6,313 nt of DNA, from assembly GCA_020722645.1 (NCBI GenBank), contig DYKL01000212.1, forward strand, positions 1 through 6,313, read 5' to 3'. The notes under the pieces are model-generated. The model did no database searches, had not been told where the DNA came from, and worked only from the letters and a program-made list of their open reading frames with translations. The DNA is from Acetofilamentum sp. Its GTDB lineage: Bacteria; Bacteroidota; Bacteroidia; Bacteroidales; JAFGUD01. Shown piece by piece: positions 1 through 6,294 of this stretch. Numbering within the stretch: position 1 is the stretch's first letter; each line of letters starts with the position of its first letter. Made by a program: the position numbers and the translations under genes.

Positions 1-89
1 TTTTTCTTAGCTATCGCCTGTAAAACCTGAAAAGTTGTAAGTAAGTTCCGCTAAAAATCAGACAGCTTTTTTTTAAATTCGGAATTATT

Positions 90-332
90 TTAACCTGCCA
101 TAATGTTCCAGAAAATCAAAGAAACAATAGCAATAACAAAAATGATAATTCCCTGAGTTGTAGAGCTTTGATCGAATTTCTTAGCCTTTGTTCCGTCAGG
201 TAGTGTTACTTTTCCGAAAGCAATATAAGCGCCGATACCAATACCAATTAATCCGCCTAAAGCAGCAAAAATGTAACCTGCGATTAATAAACCGACACCG
301 GCTTTTTTTTCGTAGTCTTGTCCTTGTTCCAT
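90..332 (-). CDS. Small two-segment membrane protein, function unknown
   Basis: An 80-residue protein that I cannot assign to a named function. It has a short charged N-terminus (residues 1-10), a long glycine-rich hydrophobic stretch (about 11-40, containing GYIFAALGG and GIGIGAY, long enough for one long helix or a tight hairpin), a polar loop with several lysines (about 41-60, LPDGTKAKK), and a second hydrophobic helix (about 61-78) ending near the C-terminus. There is no cleavable signal peptide, so it is probably an inner-membrane protein. From memory, Bacteroidota carry small proteins with a similar GYI-x-A-x-LGG helix, a DG-containing loop and a second helix, but their role is not known to me. 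It starts 11 bases after the metK stop codon on the same strand, so it is probably co-transcribed with metK. The ATG at 332 has no Shine-Dalgarno, only an A-rich lead. The composition and the position behind metK make it a credible gene. Confidence 0.8.
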   Translation of the reverse strand: MEQGQDYEKKAGVGLLIAGYIFAALGGLIGIGIGAYIAFGKVTLPDGTKAKKFDQSSTTQGIIIFVIAIVSLIFWNIMAG

Positions 333-343
333 AGTTTTAATTT

Positions 344-1630
344 TTAAATGTTAAAATTATTTTTGATTAAATCAACAGAATCTAATTTTTCCCAAGTGAA
401 AAACTCGACTTGTTTTTTATAAGGTTTTCCGTTATCAGCAAATTCAACTTCTTTAATAAAATGGTCTCTTCCGAAGTGTCCATAAGAAGCAGTTGCAAGA
501 TAAATAGGATTTTTAAGTTTGTATCTTTCGATAATTGCACCAGGTCTGAGATCAAATATTTTTTGTAATTTTTTAGCAATTTCGTTATCTTTCATAGCTA
601 CTTTTGCAGTTCCGAATGTATTAACATAAAAACCTACGGGTTCAGCAACACCGATTGCATAAGCAACCTGCACTAATATTTCATCAGCAATACCGGCAGC
701 AACAGCATTTTTTGCGATATGTCTCATAGCATAAGCAGCCGAACGGTCAACTTTTGAAGGGTCTTTGCCAGAGAAAGCACCTCCTCCGTGTGCACCTCTT
801 CCCCCATAAGTGTCCACAATAATTTTTCTGCCTGTTAAACCGGTATCTCCGTGAGGACCTCCAATTACGAATTTTCCTGTAGGATTAACAAGTAATTTAA
901 AGTCATCATTAAAAAAGGATTTTAAACGGGTAGGTAATTTTGATTTCACTCTCGGGATTAGTATGTTTCTTACATCATTCCTGATAATTTCAATCATATC
1001 TCGGTCTGCCTGAAGTTGAGCTTCTTTAGAATTATCTTTTGGTTTAATAAAGTCATCATGCTGAGTAGAAACAACTATTGTGTGGACCCTGATAGGTGTT
1101 CCGTCATCGTTGTATTCGATAGTAACTTGTGATTTTGAGTCGGGAGCAAGATAAAGCATTTCATTGTTTTCTCTCCTGATTTCTGCAAGTTCCTGAAGCA
1201 GAAAATGAGCTAACTCAATACTGTATGGCATATAGTTATCTGCTTCACGAACTGCATAACCAAACATCATTCCCTGGTCACCGGCACCTTGTTCTTCGAT
1301 GCTTTGTTTTACAACCCCTCTTCTGATATCCTGAGATTGTTCGTGTATGGCAGAAATAATACCACAGGAGTCTCCGTCAAACATATAGCTGTTTTTAGTG
1401 TAACCAATCATATTGATTACATTTCTTGCTACATTTCTGGGGTCAACCCAAGCACGTGTGTTTACTTCGCCGCTTAGAACAACTAAGCCTGTTGTTACAA
1501 GTGTTTCGCATGCAACTTTGGATTCAATATCCTGTTTTAAAAATTCATCTAATAAAGCGTCTGAGATTTGATCAGCTACTTTATCCGGATGTCCTTCCGA
1601 AACTGATTCAGATGTGAAAAAATAAGACAT
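344..1630 (-). CDS. metK: S-adenosylmethionine synthetase (methionine adenosyltransferase)
   Basis: Cytoplasmic enzyme that joins ATP and L-methionine to give S-adenosylmethionine, phosphate and pyrophosphate. SAM is the methyl donor for nearly all methyltransferases, including any DNA methylase in the cell. The family signatures are all present: the N-terminal ESVSEGHPDKVADQISDA block (residues 8-25, with H14, D16 and K17 in the ATP/phosphate site), the GAGDQGMMFGYA signature (115-126), GGPHGDTGLTGRK (257-269), and the glycine-rich GGGAFSGKDPSKVDRSAAY loop (282-300) that binds polyphosphate. YGHFGR lies at 383-388. The 428 residues are longer than the 384 of E. coli MetK; the extra length seems to lie in the middle (about 175-240) and the C-terminus, which I recall as usual for Bacteroidota. 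The reading frame is intact. The ATG at 1630 begins MSYFFTSESVSEGHPDK, the expected N-terminus. The gene heads a probable two-gene unit with the small membrane protein and is divergent from the DUF3109 gene. No SAM riboswitch is visible in the short A+T-rich leader. Confidence 0.99.
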   Translation of the reverse strand: MSYFFTSESVSEGHPDKVADQISDALLDEFLKQDIESKVACETLVTTGLVVLSGEVNTRAWVDPRNVARNVINMIGYTKNSYMFDGDSCGIISAIHEQSQDIRRGVVKQSIEEQGAGDQGMMFGYAVREADNYMPYSIELAHFLLQELAEIRRENNEMLYLAPDSKSQVTIEYNDDGTPIRVHTIVVSTQHDDFIKPKDNSKEAQLQADRDMIEIIRNDVRNILIPRVKSKLPTRLKSFFNDDFKLLVNPTGKFVIGGPHGDTGLTGRKIIVDTYGGRGAHGGGAFSGKDPSKVDRSAAYAMRHIAKNAVAAGIADEILVQVAYAIGVAEPVGFYVNTFGTAKVAMKDNEIAKKLQKIFDLRPGAIIERYKLKNPIYLATASYGHFGRDHFIKEVEFADNGKPYKKQVEFFTWEKLDSVDLIKNNFNI

Positions 1631-1705
1631 GTTTTAATATTTTTTTAAAATTAATAAACTGATTTAAATGATATAAATAAAATATTCAAAAAAAAATGTT
1701 AAATG

Positions 1706-1735
1706 CAAATATAATTGATTAAAAATAAAATCAAA
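1706..1735 (-). promoter_or_regulatory. Bacteroidota-type promoter for metK
   Basis: Read on the minus strand, 1732-1735 gives TTTG (-33 element) and 1706-1713 gives TATATTTG, a full match to TAnnTTTG (-7 element). The spacer is 18 bases, close to the 19-21 usual for the primary sigma factor of this phylum. Transcription would start near 1700, leaving a leader of about 70 A+T-rich bases before the metK ATG at 1630. No stable hairpin, pseudoknot or riboswitch-like conserved block is visible in that leader. This is a motif match only. Confidence 0.6.
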
Positions 1736-1743
1736 TTAATATT

Positions 1744-1751
1744 TATCTTTG
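1744..1751 (+). promoter_or_regulatory. -7 box for the DUF3109 gene
   Basis: TATCTTTG at 1744-1751 matches the Bacteroidota TAnnTTTG element exactly. Transcription would begin near 1757, giving a leader of about 15 bases before the ATG at 1773. No TTTG lies at the expected distance upstream; the nearest TTG (1715-1717) would leave a 26-base spacer, so the -33 element is weak or absent. The box lies just upstream of the divergent metK promoter, so the two polymerase sites partly overlap. Confidence 0.5.
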
Positions 1752-1772
1752 AAAAAATTAAAAATTCTAAAA

Positions 1773-2348
1773 ATGTTGCAAATAGACGATAAAATAGTCA
1801 GTTTTGATGTAATAAACGAATATTTTTGTTGCAATTTAAGTGAATGTAAAGGAATATGTTGTGTGCAGGGCGATGCCGGTGCTCCGTTGAAAAATGATGA
1901 ATTAATTTTGATTGAAGATAATTTTGAAAAGGTAAAAAAATATCTTCCGGAAAAAAATATCAAGGAAATTGAAAAACAAGGTTTGTTTTACAAAGATAAA
2001 GACGGAGAATTTATAACACCGTGTTTGGATTCAGGAGACTGTGTCTATTTAGCAAAAGATGAACAAGGAATATACAAATGTGTTTTTGAAATAGCTTATT
2101 TAAAAGGTGAAATTGATTTCTGGAAACCTGTTTCCTGTCATCTTTACCCTATCAGGATTACAAAATATAAAACTTTTACGGCAGTAAATTATCAAACAAG
2201 AGATATTTGCGCTGCCGGCAGATTTTTGGGGCATCAGAAAAAAATTAAACTTTATGAATTTCTAAAAGCACCATTAATCAGAGAATTTGGAGAAGAATGG
2301 TTCGAAAAATTGGATTATGCCGCAAAAAACCTGAAAATTGAAAGATAA
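1773..2348 (+). CDS. DUF3109 family cysteine-cluster protein
   Basis: A 191-residue protein of the DUF3109 family, related to the YkgJ-type cysteine-cluster proteins; the biochemical role is not established. The family's pattern is clear: FCCNLSECKGICCVQGDAGAPL near the N-terminus (Cys 19, 20, 25, 29, 30), then TPCLDSGDCVYL (Cys 84, 90), KCVFE (Cys 103), VSCHLYPIR (Cys 122) and RDICAAG (Cys 146). These spaced cysteines suggest binding of zinc or an iron-sulfur cluster, which is inference. No signal peptide or membrane segment is seen, so it is likely cytoplasmic. The start is set at the ATG at 1773, giving MLQIDDKIVSFDVI, the N-terminus I expect for Bacteroidota members. An in-frame TTG at 1749 would add eight residues, but it lies inside the -7 promoter box and could not be in the transcript. 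The gene stands alone, divergent from metK and convergent with the large restriction-modification gene. Confidence 0.93.
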   Translation: MLQIDDKIVSFDVINEYFCCNLSECKGICCVQGDAGAPLKNDELILIEDNFEKVKKYLPEKNIKEIEKQGLFYKDKDGEFITPCLDSGDCVYLAKDEQGIYKCVFEIAYLKGEIDFWKPVSCHLYPIRITKYKTFTAVNYQTRDICAAGRFLGHQKKIKLYEFLKAPLIREFGEEWFEKLDYAAKNLKIER

Positions 2349-2349
2349 T

Positions 2350-2398
2350 TAAGTTCTAAAGTTTCTAAAGTTCTTAAAGTTCATAAAGTGATAAAGAT
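2350..2398. repeat. Degenerate 9-bp tandem repeat
   Basis: The core AAAG recurs at 2358, 2367, 2376, 2385 and 2393, with a related TAAG at 2350, so the period is 9 bases with one 8-base step at each end. The approximate unit is TTCTAAAGT, with about five to six imperfect copies. It begins directly after the stop codon of the DUF3109 gene and fills most of the spacer before the convergent restriction-modification gene. I know of no function for it; it may be a minisatellite-like intergenic repeat. Confidence 0.7.
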
Positions 2399-2410
2399 TG
2401 TTTCAAAATT

Positions 2411-2426
2411 TCATTTCAGCAAATGA
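2411..2426. terminator. Possible weak bidirectional terminator hairpin
   Basis: TCATTT (2411-2416) and AAATGA (2421-2426) form a perfect 6-bp inverted repeat around a CAGC loop, immediately next to the stop codon of the minus-strand gene at 2427 and within the spacer between two convergent genes. The stem is A+T-rich and only moderately stable. The plus-strand side is followed by TTATTT rather than a clean T run, and the minus-strand side by AATTTTG. The position fits a shared terminator, but the structure alone is weak evidence. Confidence 0.3.
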
Positions 2427-5400
2427 TTATTTAATAAGTTGTTGAACGATTTTATCAATCTTGTTCATTTCAGATAAAAGGTGTTTTTTTATTTCGAGCC
2501 TTAACTTACCTAATTTAAGAGGCGTTAATTCATCTTCTGGTTCATTTTTTTTGATAAATTCATTTGCTTTTTTGTAACAAATTTCTCCTAACTCGGATAG
2601 TTTTATGTGTTTCTTGTTTTTATCATCAAATTTCGGGAAATAAATATCAAGAATTTTTTTATGTACATCTCTTGGACCAAATAATCCTCTTGTTTGAAAA
2701 TCTTTCATTAATTTGTTCGTAATACTTGAATTTAAAAACGAAGATAAATAAAAACTTTCATTTTGATTATCTGTATAAAAAACATAAGCTTTGCTTTCAA
2801 CAATAAACTCTAAGTCTAATTGATTTCTATCAACAACAACCGCATTAGCATCTTTTGCCGATGAATTATACAAAACAAGGTATCTTGCATTTAAGTTTTG
2901 AGAAATAAGCTTATTAAGCCAATTTAGATAATTATATAAATTAGTTTTTCTGTTTTTTTCCGTTCTATGAATCTCCCAAATTCTTTCGGCATTTCTAAAC
3001 CATTTTGCTGCCATTAAATGTCCCATACTCATTAATTCATCAGCAGAGTATAATTTTATTTCTTTTAAATTTTTATCGTTTTTTTTAATAATTAATGGCA
3101 ATGTTACCATATCGGGTTTGTATAATACAAAAGGTAAAATTGAATTTGAAAGAGCAGTTCTGAAAATAAATTCACTTTCGACCTGTCCATAAAAATTCAA
3201 TTTATTCCAAGGCGGTTTGGCATTTGATTTTATTGATTTTGCAGTTTTCAAATTAATAATCCTGCCGTCATAATCATCAGGTTCTTCCTGGTCAAAATCA
3301 ACAAAGTAAAAAGAACGCGGAACAATAGTTGCTCCCTGTTTAAATTTTGATTTATACGGATTAATTTTGTTTTCGGCTGATTTATCTTGTTCAGAAAAAG
3401 CAGAAGAGTCCCCTTGCTGAATATAAAACCAATATGTTTTTTCTTCTTTTAGGCTTGTTTTTGCAACATCGTAATGACAATTATGTTTTGACAATTTGCC
3501 GGAAAATTTTAATCCTTCTATTGCTTTTTTATTTAATTTTCTTTTTTTGCTGATTTTCTGTGAGAAAATAACACAGCTTGGAATTCTGAATAAAGGATTA
3601 ACATTTTCCAAATCCCATATTTTTTTTATAACAAAACCTTTTGCAATTCCTTTTCTGGTATTGTCGTGATGGTCAGCATTAAAAAAAGAGCGTGGTAATA
3701 CAAATGCTGTTTTACCTTCTTCTTTAAGAAAATAGTTGCTACAGTAAGCCTGAAAAATTGCGGCAATTTCCAAGTGCGGATAATTGGCTACTTTATCCGG
3801 TTTTAAGTTATACTGATTAGCTAATTGGTCTAATATGTTTTGATATTCTTCATTTTTTATTGAACTATAAGTAAACCAAGGAGGATTTCCTATTATATAA
3901 TCGAATTTTCCGGACAAAAAATATGGTTTATAAAGATTTGTCAAAATAAACTTCCAAATACTATCTCTGCCTAACTCTTTAACTTTTTTAAGACCTGCGT
4001 ATATTTTATAAAAACTTTCTAATAACTGCTTTGTAAAACCGTTAGTTTTAATTTTGTTAAAAATAACAGTATTAAATGTTTCAAAAGAAACTTTTTCTTT
4101 AAATTTTGACTGTTCGGCAATTTCATCTGCAATATCGAGTATGCTGTCGAATAAATTAACATCTTCAAGCACCTGAGTGTTAATTAAATACTTATCTTTA
4201 TCAATATTCATTACAAACTCGCTTCCAAAAAGGTCTTTGACACCTTCAGGAGCTAAAAGCGTGTTTGCAAGTATTATGTTTATATGAATCGGTTTTTTTA
4301 CTTTTGTAATATCTTTACCTAATGAAAGCAAAAGAGTTGTTTTGGCAATTTGTACAGAAAGAGGGTGAATATCAATCCCATAAATAAGATTGTTTATTTG
4401 TTCGGGAGTTAAGTCCGGATGAATTATTTTAAGCCTTTGTATTGTTGCTCTAAGAAAAGAACCACTGCCACACGATGGATCAAGAATTTTGTCGGTTTTT
4501 TTAAATTCAAATTCCTGAACAACCCTCTCACAAAGCCAATCAGGAGTATAATATTCTCCTAATGAATGTTTTGTGTCCAAGTCAATTAATTCCTGATAAA
4601 CACCTTTTAAAATATCTTCTTCGACGTTATTAAAATCGAAAAGTGAAATTTCTTGTGCAATCAGTCTGAAAACTTTTTTTAGATTAGGAAAATCTCTATC
4701 TCCATTAACCCAATGAAAAAAATCATTATCAACAAAATTTTTGATATTATAAGAATGAAAAATTTCACCGTTTAAAATTCTTCTCATTTCATCATCTTCA
4801 ATAAAATCATCATTTGAGACAACTGCATAAGCCAACATTTTGGCGAAAATGCTTAGATATGTGTGTATTAAGAAAATACCTTCGGTTGCTTCAAACGAGC
4901 CATAGGCAATGCTTAGAAATTTATACCATTGTTCGTAAGAAACCTGTACATTACCAAATTTTTTTGCTTCATTGAACCATTTATCCATCTCACGGTAAGA
5001 TTCAATAAATACATTGCTTTGATTTCCAAAGGACTCTTCAATACTTTTAAGAGTAGCTTTTTGTTTTTCTTCTTTGAATAAAAATCTGTCAAGCCAATAA
5101 AAAAACTCACCAAAATTTTCTTCATTTAAAGTAAAAGATGCACTTTCAACTTCATTTAAAATAAGTTCGTGCTCTTTTAAAACATCAAATTTGTCAAGAC
5201 AGCTTATATCGGGTGCTAAAACTTTCCAATTAATAAAATCAGAAGATATCAGTGTAAAATTATAGCCTTCGCCGGAATTAAATTGACCTAAAAGATAACC
5301 GGCTAATTGTTCTTTTGCATGTTTGTATGTTCGTTTTAAATCATTTTCAAATTCAATAATTATATTATTGTACAAAGTATCTGCGCTACCTTTATGTAAT

Positions 5401-5600
5401 TTGTCTTTTCTGGGAATATTTAGGACAGTTGTTTCTGCTCCTAATGTAATTTTGTCTATAATTTTTTGGATTTCTTCATTGCTTGAATATAATCTGTTTA
5501 ATAAATCTTTGAATGCTTCTTTTTTCGTTAATTCTTTATTAGAAGATTTTATTTTTTCGAAGTATAGTCTGATATTATCTGTTTTGTCTTTTGATGACAT
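2427..5600 (-). CDS. Putative type IIG-like restriction-modification enzyme (N6-adenine methyltransferase fused to a PD-(D/E)XK-like domain)
   Basis: A 1057-residue protein likely to methylate adenine at the N6 position in a specific DNA site, using SAM, and possibly to cut unmethylated DNA. Residues about 50-105 resemble a PD-(D/E)XK nuclease core: E56, KGSAD (D74), IIIEFEND (E83, E85) and a Q98-LAG-Y102 motif of the QxxxY type. The usual E-x-K lysine is glutamate here. Residues about 110-335 look mostly helical. The methyltransferase core has LGEYYTP (347-353, motif X-like), ILDPSCGSGSFL (372-383, SAM-binding motif I), YGIDIHPLSVQIAK (407-420, motif II), and DYIIGNPPWF (567-576, catalytic motif IV, NPPW). 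A long insert separates motif III from motif IV (about 450-565). GKTAFVLPRSFF (629-640) continues the fold. The C-terminal third (about 700-1057) is the likely target-recognition region, with FLNSSITNKL and GPRDVHKKI near 955-983. The frame is intact. No specificity, helicase or separate nuclease gene is adjacent, which fits a single-chain system. The ATG at 5600 follows an A-rich leader. Pure methylase function is the alternative. Confidence 0.85.
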   Translation of the reverse strand: MSSKDKTDNIRLYFEKIKSSNKELTKKEAFKDLLNRLYSSNEEIQKIIDKITLGAETTVLNIPRKDKLHKGSADTLYNNIIIEFENDLKRTYKHAKEQLAGYLLGQFNSGEGYNFTLISSDFINWKVLAPDISCLDKFDVLKEHELILNEVESASFTLNEENFGEFFYWLDRFLFKEEKQKATLKSIEESFGNQSNVFIESYREMDKWFNEAKKFGNVQVSYEQWYKFLSIAYGSFEATEGIFLIHTYLSIFAKMLAYAVVSNDDFIEDDEMRRILNGEIFHSYNIKNFVDNDFFHWVNGDRDFPNLKKVFRLIAQEISLFDFNNVEEDILKGVYQELIDLDTKHSLGEYYTPDWLCERVVQEFEFKKTDKILDPSCGSGSFLRATIQRLKIIHPDLTPEQINNLIYGIDIHPLSVQIAKTTLLLSLGKDITKVKKPIHINIILANTLLAPEGVKDLFGSEFVMNIDKDKYLINTQVLEDVNLFDSILDIADEIAEQSKFKEKVSFETFNTVIFNKIKTNGFTKQLLESFYKIYAGLKKVKELGRDSIWKFILTNLYKPYFLSGKFDYIIGNPPWFTYSSIKNEEYQNILDQLANQYNLKPDKVANYPHLEIAAIFQAYCSNYFLKEEGKTAFVLPRSFFNADHHDNTRKGIAKGFVIKKIWDLENVNPLFRIPSCVIFSQKISKKRKLNKKAIEGLKFSGKLSKHNCHYDVAKTSLKEEKTYWFYIQQGDSSAFSEQDKSAENKINPYKSKFKQGATIVPRSFYFVDFDQEEPDDYDGRIINLKTAKSIKSNAKPPWNKLNFYGQVESEFIFRTALSNSILPFVLYKPDMVTLPLIIKKNDKNLKEIKLYSADELMSMGHLMAAKWFRNAERIWEIHRTEKNRKTNLYNYLNWLNKLISQNLNARYLVLYNSSAKDANAVVVDRNQLDLEFIVESKAYVFYTDNQNESFYLSSFLNSSITNKLMKDFQTRGLFGPRDVHKKILDIYFPKFDDKNKKHIKLSELGEICYKKANEFIKKNEPEDELTPLKLGKLRLEIKKHLLSEMNKIDKIVQQLIK

Positions 5601-5624
5601 ATTTAGTTAGTTTGAAATTGTTTA

Positions 5625-5632
5625 CAAATTTA
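5625..5632 (-). promoter_or_regulatory. -7 box for the restriction-modification gene
   Basis: On the minus strand 5625-5632 reads TAAATTTG, an exact TAnnTTTG match. Transcription would begin near 5618, about 17 bases before the ATG at 5600. No TTG is found about 19-21 bases upstream of the box; the nearest are more than 30 bases away, so the -33 element is poor. This may mean modest expression or a need for an activator, but that is inference. Confidence 0.4.
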
Positions 5633-5708
5633 TAAACTTTCTTTTAATCTATATTTAAAATTTTTCAACAAATTGTAAAAAAAACATTTTAAAATCGTAT
5701 TTTAGCAA

Positions 5709-5716
5709 TAATTTTG
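5709..5716 (+). promoter_or_regulatory. -7 box upstream of the GNAT pseudogene
   Basis: TAATTTTG at 5709-5716 matches TAnnTTTG exactly and lies 8 bases before the ATG at 5725, so the transcript would have almost no leader. At the expected -33 position there is only a TTTT run (5687-5690). It appears to be the leftover promoter of the broken acetyltransferase gene and is divergent from the restriction-modification promoter. Confidence 0.35.
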
Positions 5717-5724
5717 AACAGAAC

Positions 5725-6240
5725 ATGAAAAAAGCTGAAAAAAAAAGACAGAAAAAAAGTCGTAGAAATTATTTCTGAATCAATGCAAGAAAATCCGGGC
5801 ATTTGCTGGATGTTTAAAAAATGGGGAAATATAAAAAAGCATATAAAAAATCTTGCAGATTATGCTTTTATAAAGTCATTTGTGAGAGATGGAGTATTCA
5901 TTTCTTCTGACGAAAAAGGTGTTGCTTTGTGTTTCAGGTATGACAAAAAAAAAAATTTTCTTTTTGGGAATATTTCTATCGGGTAATATATGCCATAAAA
6001 TCAATCAATTTGAAAGTTTTACCTAAAATTCTAAAATTAGAATCATTTAAAATTAAAAACCGCCCCGAAAATGGATAATATTTGTATTTCTGGTTTTTTT
6101 GTGTTTTGAAAGACAGCAAAAAAGGAGGTTTTGAATTAAAAAATGCAATTTACATACAGGCAATTGAAGAAAATATTCCGATTTTTGCTGAAACATCACT
6201 TGAAAGGACAAAACTAATTTATCCTAAATTGAAGTTTTAA
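5725..6240 (+). pseudogene. Broken GNAT-family N-acetyltransferase
   Basis: Joining three pieces rebuilds a protein of about 171 residues that resembles a Bacteroidota GNAT acetyltransferase. Piece one starts at ATG 5725 (MKKAEKK). A frame change in the 9-A run at 5738-5746 leads into DRKKVVEIISESMQENPG and on through FVRDGVFISSDEKGVALCF. A second frame change at the 11-A run 5945-5955 leads into FSFWEYFYRVIYAIKSINL. This frame meets TAA at 6076-6078, then resumes in the same frame with YLYFWFFCVLKDSKKGGFEL, IPIFAETSLERTKLIYPKL and a TAA at 6238. The YLYFWFF strand, the following helix and the IxxETSxxxxxxxY pattern are GNAT hallmarks from acetyl-CoA motif A onward; intact members usually have a Q/RxxGxG loop after the strand, here worn down to SKKGG. 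The longest intact stretch (ATG 5783 to 5986) covers only the N-terminal part and lacks the acetyl-CoA site, so it is unlikely to work alone. The original substrate is unknown. Homopolymer sequencing error could explain the two frame changes but not the TAA. Confidence 0.75.
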
Positions 6241-6263
6241 GTTAATAATCATGTAATTAAAAT

Positions 6264-6294
6264 TTTGTAAATAACTTTTATTTAATTACTTTTG
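6264..6294 (+). promoter_or_regulatory. Bacteroidota-type promoter for a gene beyond the right edge
   Basis: TTTG at 6264-6267 and TACTTTTG at 6287-6294 (exact TAnnTTTG) are separated by 19 bases, the expected spacing. This is the best-formed promoter in the window. Transcription would start near 6300. An ATG at 6304-6306 lies a few bases further, so the downstream gene might be almost leaderless, but the window ends at 6313 and the coding sequence cannot be judged. Confidence 0.6.

Noticed and set aside
1..89. Terminator or gene end left of the small membrane protein
   Set aside because: There is an 8-T run at 67-74 but only a 3-bp GCT/AGC stem before it; the AATTC-G-GAATT palindrome at 76-86 has no room for a loop. 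The short open frame 1-30 is too short to support.
382..579. Minus-strand open frame inside metK in another frame
   Set aside because: Out-of-frame shadow of metK, with lysine- and leucine-rich low-complexity content.
1289..1617. Two overlapping plus-strand open frames opposite metK
   Set aside because: They are antisense shadows of strongly conserved metK codons, with no family-like features and no promoter.
1631..1700. SAM riboswitch in the metK leader
   Set aside because: The leader is short and almost wholly A and T, with no G+C-containing stems or conserved blocks expected of SAM riboswitches.
1749..1772. TTG-initiated eight-residue N-terminal extension of the DUF3109 protein
   Set aside because: The TTG is part of a -7 promoter box and the extra residues (a lysine-rich stretch) do not fit the family start; ATG 1773 is better.
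1736..1963. Minus-strand open frame opposite the DUF3109 gene
   Set aside because: It overlaps the conserved cysteine block on the other strand and has no recognisable features; a shadow.
4913..5610. Open frames at 4913-5125 (minus) and 5323-5610 (plus) within the restriction-modification gene
   Set aside because: Both are alternate-frame shadows of an intact 1057-residue gene with recognisable motifs.
5783..5986. Stand-alone 67-residue protein from ATG 5783
   Set aside because: It is an internal fragment of the broken GNAT gene; the upstream frame and the downstream shifted frame carry the rest of the protein.
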